The position numbers were made by a program, and so were the translations under genes. A stretch of 31,853 bases of DNA. Source: JAQBGV01 sp032128395. GTDB taxonomy: Bacteria > Planctomycetota > UBA8108 > UBA1146. The notes under the pieces are model-generated. The model had not been told where the DNA came from. It was given only the letters and a program-made list of their open reading frames with translations, and made no database searches. Each line of letters starts with the position of its first letter. Position 1 is the stretch's first letter. Shown piece after piece: positions 6,419 through 14,945 of the stretch. Location of the stretch: NCBI GenBank assembly GCA_032128395.1, contig JAQBGV010000111.1, positions 1-31,853 of the forward strand, written 5' to 3'.

Positions 6419-8953
6419 CTACGGACAAGTGGGGAACACGTCGCAGCCGAGCCCGGGCGTCACCGGGTCCGGTCCGCACCCCGGATAGGGCGCAGAGGGT
6501 GCGCTCCCGCCGGAGAACAGGCCGTCGAGGAGCGAAACCGCGTCCGCGAGGTCGACCCCACCATCGGCGTTCGCATCGAGCGCCGCGAGACAGGAGACCG
6601 GTACCGCACTGAACAGGTACTCGAGTTCGCGCACCGGGTCGCTGATGTCGATGCCACCGTCCGTGTTGGCATCCCCGCGGATGAATTGGCTTCCGCCTCC
6701 TCCGCACTCGTCGGGAACTCCGTCACCGTCGGCGTCGGTGCTGGTACCGGAGGCGATGTCGCACTCGTCGAGCACGCCGTTCCCGTTGCAGTCCCCCGCG
6801 GTGAGAATCTCGCAAGCGTCGTGGATTCCGTTCCCGTTGCAGTCCGGAATCCCGGCGCCCGAGATCCCCACGAAGAGCGTCCACTCGTGGAGCAGCCCCT
6901 GGTCGCCGCCGAGCAGGTCGTCCACGGTCAAGGTCCAGGTGCCGACCGCGGTGTCCCCGTCGAATGCCGAGAGCGGCTGCGATGGGCTGATCGTCCCCGC
7001 CCCACCGTCGTCGTCGTAGGTGACCTGGAGATTGTCCGTGCTGCCCCCCGACTGATTGTGGACGCGAACCGTCACTCCGTTCGGAGACAGCAGGTCGAGG
7101 GTCAGATCCCCGATGAACGTATGGGTGATATCGACCGCGAGGTCGATGTCATCGACCAGCCCCGCCTGTCCGACCGTCGTCGTCGAGACGACCGGGGGCA
7201 AGTTGTCGATGATCGTCGGCGGCGGATTGAGCACGGTCTGGAACGCGAAGATCCCGGTCGTCTCGCAGACATCGAGGATTCCGTTCGCGTCACAATCACC
7301 GGCTCCCGCTGCGATCTGACAAGAGTCGATCTCGCCGTTGCCGTCGCAATCGCTCTCGAGCCCGAGGTCGATCTCGCAGAGATCCGCGAGCCCATCCCCA
7401 TCGCAATCGGTGAGGACGCCAGTCGCGAGCTGGCAGGCGTCGAGGACGCCGTCCTGATCGCAGTCGGTGCCGGTCCCTTGGGCGATCTGACAGAGATCGG
7501 GCACCCCGTTCTGATCGCAGTCCTCGATCGTTCCTGCCGCAATCTGGCAGGAGTCGGGGACCAGGTCGCCGTCGCAGTCGAAGTCGGTGCCGGCGAGGAT
7601 CTCGCACGAGTCGGCGGCTCCGTCGCTGTCGCAGTCGTCCTGACACTCATCGAGGAGGCCGTTGCCGTCGCAATCCGGTGCGCCGGCCGCGATCTCTTCG
7701 ATGTCCAGGGTCCCGTTCTGGTTGCAGTCGAGGGTCGACGCGGTCGGCCCCACGATCAAGGTCGAGAGCACGGCAGGGATCCCCGACTCGAACAGACCGA
7801 TCGTCAGGTTCGCGGGTCCTGGGGGGGAGTTCGCCACGAATCGGAAGTTGTAGAGGGTCCCCCACCGCAGCGCGTTGGCATCGGGATTCGCCACCGCGGT
7901 GTCGGTCGACCACTCGATCGTGCCCCCCGCGGTCACGACCGGCCAATCGGTCCCGTCGTACGGTTCGTTCGAGTGGTACTCGACGTCGTGGAATTCGATG
8001 TCCGAGGCGATCACCCCGGTGGGGAGCGGCAGCTCGAAGCTGCGGGCCGCTCGGGTCGAGTTCATGTTGTAGAGGGCGTACTCGTAGGCGTAGAGGCCGG
8101 TCGCCCCGACTGGCGTGACGGTGTAGCCGATGACGAAGAGCCCGTTCTCACCGTCGGTCAAGTTGATGAGGGTCACAGAGGGATCGCTGTCCTGCCACGC
8201 CTGGATCCCCTGCAGCTGGCGCTGCGTCGGACCGGTGTAGCTGATCGCGTGGTTCGAGGTGCTCGTCGAGACCGAGACCGCGCGGTAGCTCGCGTTGTTG
8301 TGGGCGTTCCCCGAAATGGCATCGTCGGGGGTGACGTAGTGTCCCTCGACGAAGTAGAGCGCACCGGGGTACTGAGCGGCGTCGAGATCATCCCCGTGGA
8401 CGCGCAACCGCCGCCACGTGAGATCGAGGTTCGTTGGCTGCAGGATCGGCGGATAGAGGAACCCACCGTGCGCCGGATCGATGACCTCGGAGCGGGGGCC
8501 GAGGCTCCCCTGACTGCCGTTCAGCCCCGCGCCGTACGGGTCGGAGCAACCGACTCCGAGCCGCGCCCCGGTTCCCGAAGAGGTACAACCGCAGCCACAG
8601 GAGTTGCCTTGTAGCGCGGTGAACCCGTGTTTCAACCAGCTCATGCCGATGTGCTCGAAGCGTCCATCGTGGAGCCGGTACATGTTCTGAGCGATCACCG
8701 GGTGGTTCGGATTGCTTGCGATCCAGTCCAGTTCGCCGGTTCCGATGTTGCAACTCGTGGTGCCGAGCGAATACGCGTAGTACCCACCGGCGTTCCCGTA
8801 GCTGTTCGGGGTCGTGAGTTCGCCGACGATGACGTCCGGCCCCGTTCCCCCGAGTCCGTTGCCGGGATCGCACTGCGCCGATGCCGCGCCGTGAAGCGTG
8901 ATGGCGACCGCTAGCGCCAGCACCCCGCTCGAGATGTTCCTCGCCCGATGCAC
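6419..8953 (-). CDS. Secreted protein with TSP3-like calcium repeats, P-domain and C-terminal dockerin-like module (844 aa)
   Basis: The GTG at 8953 is chosen because AGGAG lies about 7 bases upstream and a signal peptide (NISSGVLALAVAITLHGAAS, ending SAQ) follows at once; the frame is open to 9103 without signal features. The N-terminal domain (about 27-400) is the same unrecognised domain as in the downstream paralogue. Asp-rich calcium repeats occupy about 408-568. A proprotein-convertase P/Homo B domain follows at about 570-695 (DIDLAVDITHTFIGDLTLDL, then a WTLTVDDLLGGDQG and HEWTLFVG end). After two more Asp-rich repeats comes the dockerin-like pair (about 756-844: FIRGDANTDGGIDISDPVRE and DANADGGVDLADAVSLL) with a PYPGCGPDP tail. 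Likely extracellular; function unknown. The hairpin at 6363-6400 lies just downstream. Confidence 0.88.
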   Translation of the reverse strand: MHRARNISSGVLALAVAITLHGAASAQCDPGNGLGGTGPDVIVGELTTPNSYGNAGGYYAYSLGTTSCNIGTGELDWIASNPNHPVIAQNMYRLHDGRFEHIGMSWLKHGFTALQGNSCGCGCTSSGTGARLGVGCSDPYGAGLNGSQGSLGPRSEVIDPAHGGFLYPPILQPTNLDLTWRRLRVHGDDLDAAQYPGALYFVEGHYVTPDDAISGNAHNNASYRAVSVSTSTSNHAISYTGPTQRQLQGIQAWQDSDPSVTLINLTDGENGLFVIGYTVTPVGATGLYAYEYALYNMNSTRAARSFELPLPTGVIASDIEFHDVEYHSNEPYDGTDWPVVTAGGTIEWSTDTAVANPDANALRWGTLYNFRFVANSPPGPANLTIGLFESGIPAVLSTLIVGPTASTLDCNQNGTLDIEEIAAGAPDCDGNGLLDECQDDCDSDGAADSCEILAGTDFDCDGDLVPDSCQIAAGTIEDCDQNGVPDLCQIAQGTGTDCDQDGVLDACQLATGVLTDCDGDGLADLCEIDLGLESDCDGNGEIDSCQIAAGAGDCDANGILDVCETTGIFAFQTVLNPPPTIIDNLPPVVSTTTVGQAGLVDDIDLAVDITHTFIGDLTLDLLSPNGVTVRVHNQSGGSTDNLQVTYDDDGGAGTISPSQPLSAFDGDTAVGTWTLTVDDLLGGDQGLLHEWTLFVGISGAGIPDCNGNGIHDACEILTAGDCNGNGVLDECDIASGTSTDADGDGVPDECGGGGSQFIRGDANTDGGIDISDPVRELEYLFSAVPVSCLAALDANADGGVDLADAVSLLDGLFSGGSAPSAPYPGCGPDPVTPGLGCDVFPTCP

Positions 8954-9065
8954 TCCGCTCTCCTCTCCGCCCCCCTGGTTGGATTCGATCGACCGTGTTC
9001 GTGAGCGTGCGATGCGAGCCCCTCGTTGGGGTGAATCGCGCTGGGAGCCAGGCCCCTCAAAATTT

Positions 9066-10352
9066 TCAGACCAGGGGCGTCTGGCCCGGCACCGGGACCG
9101 CATCGACGAGATGCTCCCCGAAACGCCAGTTCTGGGGAGTGAGGTCGAGATCCGAGGACATCGCGAAGTCCCAGGTGACCGCTTTCCCGGTATAGGCGGA
9201 CATTCGGCCCATGATCGCAGTCAGCGTACTCTCGGCGATGCGGCGCCCCTCGTTGAGGGGCTTGCCGGCCCGGATGCTCGCGATCAGGTCGGTGTGCTCT
9301 TGGACGTATGGATCCTGCTGCTCGCCCTTGTAGCGCCACGTCGACTCACCTCGGATGGTACCACCGGGATCGCAGGTCCCCAGTGTCCCGACGAGATGTT
9401 CGCCGACCCGCCCCGCGCAGCCGTCGATCTGACGGGATTGGCTGATCACCCGGACTCCGCCCTCGTATTCGTACTCGATCGCGAAGTGGTCGAAGATGTT
9501 GCCGTACTTCGCTTGGGTCCGGACCTGCCGCCCTCCCATCCCCATCGCTTTCTGGGGTGGGCCACCGAAGGCCCAGTTCATCACGTCGAGGTTGTGCACG
9601 TGCTGCTCGACGATGTGGTCCCCCGAGGTCCACGTGAAGTAGAGCCAGTTCCTGATCTGCCACTCGATGTCCGAGTAGTGCGGCTCCCGCTCGTGGACCC
9701 AGAGGCCTCCCTGGTTCCAGTAGCAGAATCCACCCGTCAATTCGCCGATCGCCCCGTCGCGGACCCGCGCCATCGTCTCGAGGTACGAACCTTGGTGACG
9801 TCGTTGTGTCCCGGAGACGATCGCGAGACCCTTCTGGCTCGCCAATTCGCTCGCGGCGATCACCTGACGCACTCCGGTCGGATCGACCGCGACCGGCTTC
9901 TCCATGAAGACGTGCTTGCCGCTCCGGATCGCCGCTTCGAGGTGGATCGGTCGAAAGACCGGGGTCGTCGTCAAGAGCACCAGATCGACTTCATCGAGGG
10001 CGAGGACCTTTTGGTAGGCGTCGAACCCGAAGAAGCAGCGCTCGTCGGGAAGCTCCATCTTGCCGGGGATGTGTTTCTGCAGTTCCGCGCGGCTCCCCTT
10101 CAGCCGGTCCTCGAAGAGGTCGGCCATCGCGACCAGGGTGACCCCGTCCGCGGAGCTCACACAGTTGATCGCCGCACCGGTGCCGCGTCCGCCACAGCCG
10201 ATCAGCGCGATGCGGATCGAGTCGCTCCCGGCGGCGTGGGCGCGGGGGAGCGATCCGAGGGGGCCGATCGCCGCCGCCGCCGACAGCGCTGCCGTGGTTC
10301 GCAAGAAATCGCGACGGCTCGGTTCACCCCTGGCAGTCGATTCGTTCGGCAT
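9066..10352 (-). CDS. Tat-exported Gfo/Idh/MocA family oxidoreductase (428 aa)
   Basis: Two adjacent ATGs (10355 and 10352) follow GGAGG; the second has the better five-base spacing and is used here. The Tat signal is SRRDFLRTTAALSAAAAIGP, cleaved around AHAAG. The Rossmann motif reads IALIGCGGRGTG, the cofactor signature HVFMEKPVAVD and the substrate motif GDHIVEQHVHNLDVMNW. The C-terminal half ends AYTGKAVTW and PVPGQTPLV, closely matching the 510-1871 enzyme, so the two are paralogues probably acting on related sugars or polyols outside the cytoplasm. It sits 19 bases after the stop of the CxxCH membrane protein gene, in the same direction. Substrate unknown. Confidence 0.9.
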   Translation of the reverse strand: MPNESTARGEPSRRDFLRTTAALSAAAAIGPLGSLPRAHAAGSDSIRIALIGCGGRGTGAAINCVSSADGVTLVAMADLFEDRLKGSRAELQKHIPGKMELPDERCFFGFDAYQKVLALDEVDLVLLTTTPVFRPIHLEAAIRSGKHVFMEKPVAVDPTGVRQVIAASELASQKGLAIVSGTQRRHQGSYLETMARVRDGAIGELTGGFCYWNQGGLWVHEREPHYSDIEWQIRNWLYFTWTSGDHIVEQHVHNLDVMNWAFGGPPQKAMGMGGRQVRTQAKYGNIFDHFAIEYEYEGGVRVISQSRQIDGCAGRVGEHLVGTLGTCDPGGTIRGESTWRYKGEQQDPYVQEHTDLIASIRAGKPLNEGRRIAESTLTAIMGRMSAYTGKAVTWDFAMSSDLDLTPQNWRFGEHLVDAVPVPGQTPLV

Positions 10353-10371
10353 CATCGCCTCCGTTCTCGGT

Positions 10372-11169
10372 TCAAGACTCACGGAGCGGCGCCTCTTCCT
10401 CGGAGTTCTCGGTGCCCCCGCCGGCCCGGCGAGGGCGCCACAGATCGAAGAGTACGCCGATCAGGATCAGCCCAGTCCCCCCGTTGTAGACTGCTCCGGC
10501 CCCGACGACCAGTCCCGTGGCGGCTGGGAGTTCTCGAGCGAGCCACCAACCGCCGATGTCCCCGAGCAGCCCGAGCCCGACCATCGCGATCGCGAAGGAG
10601 ACCACCCGCCGCGGGAACGCGGTCCCCCAGGCGAGCGCAGAGACGATCAGGGAAAGAGACGCGAGGGAGAGCGCGTGGGCGTGGGTCGAGGCGGCGAGCA
10701 CCGCGGCGGGGGTCGGCTCGATCCTCTGGGAGAACGCGAGGGTCTTCACGTCGTCGAAGTAGTCGAGCGGGATCCGTTCGCCGATCCCGTCCTGGGTCGT
10801 GGCCTTTCGCGAGTGGCACTCGAGGCAGTGGGCCGCGATCAGCTCGGCGGGAGCGAAGTCACCGAGATCGAGATCGTCGTACGACTCGACGACCCGATCG
10901 CTCCGGAGCCAGTCGGTCAGGATTCTGCGCGCCTCACCATCGAGCTGATCCGGGTGTCCAGCTTCGAGAGTGGTGAGGAGGAGGGACGGCCGGTCGAGGC
11001 CGTGGTACGCCCCTTCGAGGTCGTCGAGGGTCAGGCCCGGGCGCTCGTCTCGGTTCTGGTAGTGATCGTAGAGGTGGGAGAGAGAAGCGGCGATCCCCAC
11101 GCCGAGCACGAGGACGAGCGCGCTGATCCCGATGCGCGCGCCAGCGGGGAGGTCCCGAAGCTGCAACAC
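10372..11169 (-). CDS. Membrane protein with a single CxxCH haem-binding motif (265 aa)
   Basis: Hydrophobic segments are at about residues 9-30 and then at about 150-240 (three or four helices), with an extracytoplasmic stretch of about 115 residues between them. That stretch holds HCLECHS with C115, C118 and H119, a class I cytochrome c haem site. No distal Met ligand is obvious. The upstream GTG (11178) overlaps the previous stop but has AAGG touching it, so GTG 11169, with about eight bases to AAGG, is preferred. The gene lies between two Tat-exported oxidoreductases, 1 base after one and 19 before the other. An electron-transfer or sensing role for these enzymes is inference. I do not recognise a named family. 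Confidence 0.75.
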   Translation of the reverse strand: MLQLRDLPAGARIGISALVLVLGVGIAASLSHLYDHYQNRDERPGLTLDDLEGAYHGLDRPSLLLTTLEAGHPDQLDGEARRILTDWLRSDRVVESYDDLDLGDFAPAELIAAHCLECHSRKATTQDGIGERIPLDYFDDVKTLAFSQRIEPTPAAVLAASTHAHALSLASLSLIVSALAWGTAFPRRVVSFAIAMVGLGLLGDIGGWWLARELPAATGLVVGAGAVYNGGTGLILIGVLFDLWRPRRAGGGTENSEEEAPLRES

Positions 11170-11170
11170 C

Positions 11171-12406
11171 CTACGCACCCTTCAGCAGTTCGGGCTCGAC
11201 CGTCACCGTCGTTCCCGCGCGCACCGCGCGATCGGCGAGGATCCCCACCACCGTCGCGCGCAGCCCCTCCTCGACCGTGGTGACGACGGGGGTCCCCTCG
11301 GTGACGCTCTTCAGAAAATCGGCGACCGCGTAGTAGAGGGAGTCGTGCGGAAGCCCCACTCCATCCTGCAACTTTCCTTGCGCGGAGAGTTGCGTCGCGT
11401 CCGCGATCAACGTGATCCCTTCATCGTTGTGGAATCGCTGCCGGTTCGCGTAGACCTCCCACCCCTGGGTCGAAGCATCCGCCTCCTTGAACATCCACCC
11501 GTGGCTCCACGCTAGTTTGATCGCCGAATTGAGGCCGCAGAACACTTCGTACCGACCATCGTAGGAGTTGCCGAGGGTCGCTTGGTACTGGAGCGAGGTC
11601 CCCCCGTCGAAACGAAGAGTGACGTCGATCGTGTCCGCCACCGTTCGCCCGTCCGGCCAGGCGACGACTCCGCCACCTCCCGAGATCGAGATCGGGTACT
11701 GCCCGGTGTACCAGTGGAAGACATCGAACTGTTGCGTTCCCCACTCCCCCGCGAGACCGATCGAGACCTCGGGGTCGAGGGCCCAGTTGCGTTCCTTCTC
11801 CATCGACGAATCGGGGGAGGGACTACGGCCACTCGTCTTCTTGTTCCGCACCGCTCGCATCGAGACCAGTTTGCGGACGGCGTCGCTCTTGTAGAAGGTC
11901 CTGGCGAGGGAGTAGACGGGGTTCGATCGCGCTTGGAGCCCCACCTGGAAGACGCGGTCCGAATCGCGAGCGGCGATGGCGATCGCACGGGCATCCTCGA
12001 TCGTGTGGGCGAGCGGCGCTTCGCAGTAGACGTGCTTCCCGGCGGAGAGTGCGGCGAGCGCGATCTCGCGGTGTCGATGGGTCGGGGTCGAGACGAAGAT
12101 CGAGCCGACCTCGGGGGACTTCTCGAGCATCTCGTCGATACTCAAGTAGGTCGCGGAACCGGGGACGCGCCGTGCGCCGCTGCTGAGTCGAGAGGGATCG
12201 GGGTCACAGATTGCGGCGATCGTCACGCCGTCGATCTTCTGCAACTCGGAGATGATCGCCCGCCCTTGACGGCCGACCCCGACAACGGCGGTGGTGTGCT
12301 CCGCGAGGTGGGGAGCGCCGTACAGGGAGAGATCGGGAAGGAGGGCGAGGCCCGCGACGGTTCCGGCGGCGGTGACGATGAATTGGCGGCGGTCGGGGTC
12401 GGGCAT
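11171..12406 (-). CDS. Tat-exported Gfo/Idh/MocA family oxidoreductase with EAP in place of EKP (411 aa)
   Basis: The start is ATG 12406 so that the Tat signal DRRQFIVTAAGTVAGLALLP is N-terminal; there is no strong ribosome binding site. The Rossmann motif reads AVVGVGRQGRAI. The canonical EKP signature is HVYCEAPLAHT here (codons GAA GCG CCG), so the conserved lysine that contacts the nicotinamide and substrate is alanine. The substrate-side motif is GEWGTQQFDVFHWYTG rather than the usual D-x-x-x-H pattern. It may be a divergent catalyst, a glycosidase-like member (the GH109-type branch of this superfamily lacks some dehydrogenase residues) or a non-catalytic binder. The downstream gene starts one base after its stop. 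Upstream is a 179-base gap to the ApbE gene. Confidence 0.87.
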   Translation of the reverse strand: MPDPDRRQFIVTAAGTVAGLALLPDLSLYGAPHLAEHTTAVVGVGRQGRAIISELQKIDGVTIAAICDPDPSRLSSGARRVPGSATYLSIDEMLEKSPEVGSIFVSTPTHRHREIALAALSAGKHVYCEAPLAHTIEDARAIAIAARDSDRVFQVGLQARSNPVYSLARTFYKSDAVRKLVSMRAVRNKKTSGRSPSPDSSMEKERNWALDPEVSIGLAGEWGTQQFDVFHWYTGQYPISISGGGGVVAWPDGRTVADTIDVTLRFDGGTSLQYQATLGNSYDGRYEVFCGLNSAIKLAWSHGWMFKEADASTQGWEVYANRQRFHNDEGITLIADATQLSAQGKLQDGVGLPHDSLYYAVADFLKSVTEGTPVVTTVEEGLRATVVGILADRAVRAGTTVTVEPELLKGA

Positions 12407-12585
12407 GGGCGGGGCGCTCTCCCTGGGATGAGTGCGGTGCTTCGGGGAGAGGATCATACGCGAGGAGGGGAGGGTTGTGGACTGCAGGTCGGCGGCGTTG
12501 AGCACGCCGACTTCGGGCGGGAGTGATGGGCGCCGATGGATCGATTCCTCGGACGGGATGACTGTATCAACGGGCTGCTCGACCC
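12407..12585. other. Intergenic gap between ApbE and oxidoreductase genes
   Basis: No open frame of interest is present. A modest inverted repeat (GTCGGC around 12487 with GCCGAC around 12507) could fold. It may hold a promoter for the genes at 12406 and below, but I see no clear -35/-10 pair. Confidence 0.4.
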
Positions 12586-13491
12586 TCACCCCCAGAACAC
12601 CCCGGCCGCATCCCTCCTCCGCCGCACCACCCCATCCTCGGCTCCGACCAGGAAGCTCATCCCCGCCGGCGGCTCGAGTCCTCCATCCGCCCTCACCACC
12701 AACGCCGTCGCCCACGCATCGGCGACGGCAGCGGAGTCCGCGACCACCGCCGCCCAGGAACCCGTCGAGACCGGAGCTCCATCCGCGGGATCGATGACGT
12801 GGGAGAGCTCGTCCCCACCCTCCGGACCCTTCACCAGCCGCCCGCGCCCCGCGGACACCGCGAGCGCCGCATCGCAGAGCCGAACCCGTGGGAGCTTCCC
12901 CCCCCGATCGAGGGCGATCGGCCACCCTTCCGCATCCGGCGGGGCACCGATCGCGAGAACACTGCTCGTCCCACCGTGCAGAAATGCGCACGTCACACCG
13001 GACTCTCGGAGCGATTCCCCCGCGCGATCGATGGCGACCCCCTTCGCCACCGCACCGAGGTCGAGTTCGATCTCCGGCTCGAGGAATCGGACGGTTCCGG
13101 CGCGGGCGTCGAGCTCCACCGCCCCCATGCCGGGAGATGGTCGCCCGCAATTCTCCGATGGCGGCTCCCCGCGGAATCCCCATCCCCGCATCTTCGCGCC
13201 GACGGTCGGATCGAAAGCGCCCCCGGTCGCTTCCCATAGGGATCGTGCGAGGCGGAGCACCGCGAAAGTGTCGCCGTCGATCGCGACCGGCCTTCCCGCG
13301 GCGAGGCGATTGACGCGGGTCAGCAAGCTGCCGGGGTCGAACGCGCTCCAGCGACGGTGCAATTCCTCGATCTCATCGAAAGCGGCCTCCCCCGCCGCGC
13401 GCAGTGCGGCAGAGGAGGCCCCTCCGGAGAGAATCAGTTCGAATCGCGTTCCCATCGCGGCCAGGGCGAGGCGCTCCGAAGCGGGAGTCAC
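12586..13491 (-). CDS. apbE: ApbE family FAD:protein FMN transferase, second copy (301 aa)
   Basis: The start is GTG 13491, overlapping the upstream oxidoreductase stop by four bases (GTGA), which implies translational coupling. ApbE blocks are AAMGTRFELIL, GGAFDPTVGAKMRGWGF, LDLGAVAKGVAIDRA, LHGGTSSVLAIG, ALAVSAG, LSHVIDPADGAPV and ADAWATALVV. No signal peptide or lipobox is visible with this start, unlike most ApbE proteins, which act outside the cytoplasm. A cytoplasmic form or a missed start within the upstream gene is possible, since the frame stays open to 13572. It is clearly distinct from the copy at 2937-3878. Coupling to a Tat-lipoprotein oxidoreductase suggests the flavinylated partner belongs to the same sugar-oxidation pathway (inference). 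Confidence 0.87.
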   Translation of the reverse strand: MTPASERLALAAMGTRFELILSGGASSAALRAAGEAAFDEIEELHRRWSAFDPGSLLTRVNRLAAGRPVAIDGDTFAVLRLARSLWEATGGAFDPTVGAKMRGWGFRGEPPSENCGRPSPGMGAVELDARAGTVRFLEPEIELDLGAVAKGVAIDRAGESLRESGVTCAFLHGGTSSVLAIGAPPDAEGWPIALDRGGKLPRVRLCDAALAVSAGRGRLVKGPEGGDELSHVIDPADGAPVSTGSWAAVVADSAAVADAWATALVVRADGGLEPPAGMSFLVGAEDGVVRRRRDAAGVFWG

Positions 13492-14903
13492 GCGCCCGAG
13501 CCGGCTTTGCCGTTCGTGATCGGGGCGGCGCGCAACGTATCCGGATCGAACGAGAACGCGCTCCCTTCCCACATGCTGCGGGTGGCCAGATCGACGACGA
13601 CCATCACCTGGGTCCCCAGCTCGACGTCCGCGAGCGGCTTCGTGCGAGTACGGATGCAGTGGAGCCAGTTCTTGCGGTGGGCGTGCTGATCGTTGCCGAT
13701 GTCCGGGCAGGTGGCCGTCTCCTCATCGATTTCGTCGGCGAAGAGGCGTTCGGGGCGCATGACACAGTTGCCACCCCCGAGGTAGATGTTTCCCTTGTGG
13801 CCACGGATCAGCGTCTCGAGGCCGTTCTCGTTACAGGTCGAGCCGGCCACGATCATCGTGTGCCCCTTCTCGAACTGCACCTCGATGTTCACCTGGTCGT
13901 GGTTCTCCATCGCCTTGTCGATGTAGTGCCCACCGGTCGCGCACACCCTGGTCGGCCACCCCTGGTCGAGTGCCATCATCAGCGGCGTGATCTCGTGGAC
14001 GAGCAGATCGCCGATGATGCCGGTCGAGTAGTCCTTGTACCGGCGCCAGCGCGCGTAGACGTTCGGATCCCAGGCACGTTTCCCCAGAGGTCCGCACCAG
14101 CGATCCCAGTCGAGGTTCACTCCCGGCTGCCAGTAATCCTTGATCTCGTAGTAGAGCCACTCCCCTTTTGCAGAGTTGCGGCAGTAGCTCGTCTGACTGA
14201 AGGTCGGTTTCCCGATCTTGCCCTCGGCGACCATCTTCTCGGCGGCCTGATACTTCGAGAGCTGCATCTTCTGCGTCCCGACCTGCAGCAAGACATCGGG
14301 GTTCGCCAGTTGGACCTCGCGCAGGCGAAGCGCATCCGGGAGGCGTAGCGTCATCGGCTTCTCGCAGTAGACGTCTTTGCCGGCGGCGAGGGCGTCCTCT
14401 GCCATCTTCGCGTGCCAGTGCTCGGGACTGGCGATCAGCACGCCGTGGATGTCGTCGCGGGCGAGCAGGTCGGTGTAGTCCAGGTACGCCGTGCAGCTTC
14501 CTGCTCCCTGCGCTTCGTCGCAGATCTTCTTCGCGTTCTCGCGCCGGCTCTGTTCGACCTCGGCGACGGCGACGATCTGGACCTTCTCCTCGCCCTTCTT
14601 CGCGAACTCGAGGAACGCTTGGATGTGTCCGGTGCCCATGCCGCCGGGGCCGATCACTCCGATCTTGACCATGCCGTCCGGTCCGACCGGGACGCGCGGC
14701 ATCGATTGCGGGATCGGGAGCCCCCCCACTTCGACACTGCGGCGGGTGGAAGGAAATGCACAGCCGCCGAGGAAGGCCGCCCCCGCGGCTGCGGCGGTGG
14801 AGCGGAGTATGAAATCGCGTCGACTCGGGGCCGATTCCTGTCCTTGGTTCTCCTGCGAATGGTCTGGGGTCTTCTCCGTCATCGGGTCCACCGTCCCTTC
14901 CAT
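13488..14903 (-). CDS. Tat-exported Gfo/Idh/MocA oxidoreductase, probable lipoprotein (471 aa)
   Basis: The N-terminus has a Tat motif (SRRDFILRSTAAAAGAAF) ending in a lipobox LGGC (C48), so the enzyme is probably anchored to a membrane from outside. The Rossmann motif is IGVIGPGGMGTGH, the cofactor signature DVYCEKPMTLR and the substrate-side motif GDLLVHEITPLMMAL. The C-terminal region (GNIYLGGGNCVMRPERLFAD, then DQHAHRKNWLHCIRTR) is typical of the planctomycete members of this family. Two starts are possible: ATG 14903, used here, and ATG 14882 with GGTGG upstream. The stop overlaps the ApbE start (GTGA). The 41-base upstream gap is filled by a 14-nt triple repeat. Confidence 0.9.
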   Translation of the reverse strand: MEGTVDPMTEKTPDHSQENQGQESAPSRRDFILRSTAAAAGAAFLGGCAFPSTRRSVEVGGLPIPQSMPRVPVGPDGMVKIGVIGPGGMGTGHIQAFLEFAKKGEEKVQIVAVAEVEQSRRENAKKICDEAQGAGSCTAYLDYTDLLARDDIHGVLIASPEHWHAKMAEDALAAGKDVYCEKPMTLRLPDALRLREVQLANPDVLLQVGTQKMQLSKYQAAEKMVAEGKIGKPTFSQTSYCRNSAKGEWLYYEIKDYWQPGVNLDWDRWCGPLGKRAWDPNVYARWRRYKDYSTGIIGDLLVHEITPLMMALDQGWPTRVCATGGHYIDKAMENHDQVNIEVQFEKGHTMIVAGSTCNENGLETLIRGHKGNIYLGGGNCVMRPERLFADEIDEETATCPDIGNDQHAHRKNWLHCIRTRTKPLADVELGTQVMVVVDLATRSMWEGSAFSFDPDTLRAAPITNGKAGSGA

Positions 14904-14945
14904 CTCGATCGCACTACCTCGATCACAGCACTTCGATCACACCAC
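14904..14945. repeat. 3 x 14-nt near-tandem repeat filling an intergenic gap
   Basis: The units are 14904-14917 CTCGATCGCACTAC, 14918-14931 CTCGATCACAGCAC and 14932-14945 TTCGATCACACCAC. Together they occupy the whole space between the isomerase stop and the oxidoreductase start. Confidence 0.88.

Noticed and set aside
6380..8614. 744-codon plus-strand frame
   Set aside because: Antisense to the secreted calcium-repeat gene; its repeated DEVAVAV-like segments are the reverse of the Asp-rich repeats.
11421..12526. Plus-strand frames (11568-11894, 11582-12526) over the oxidoreductase
   Set aside because: Shadow frames of the EAP-type oxidoreductase; no motifs.
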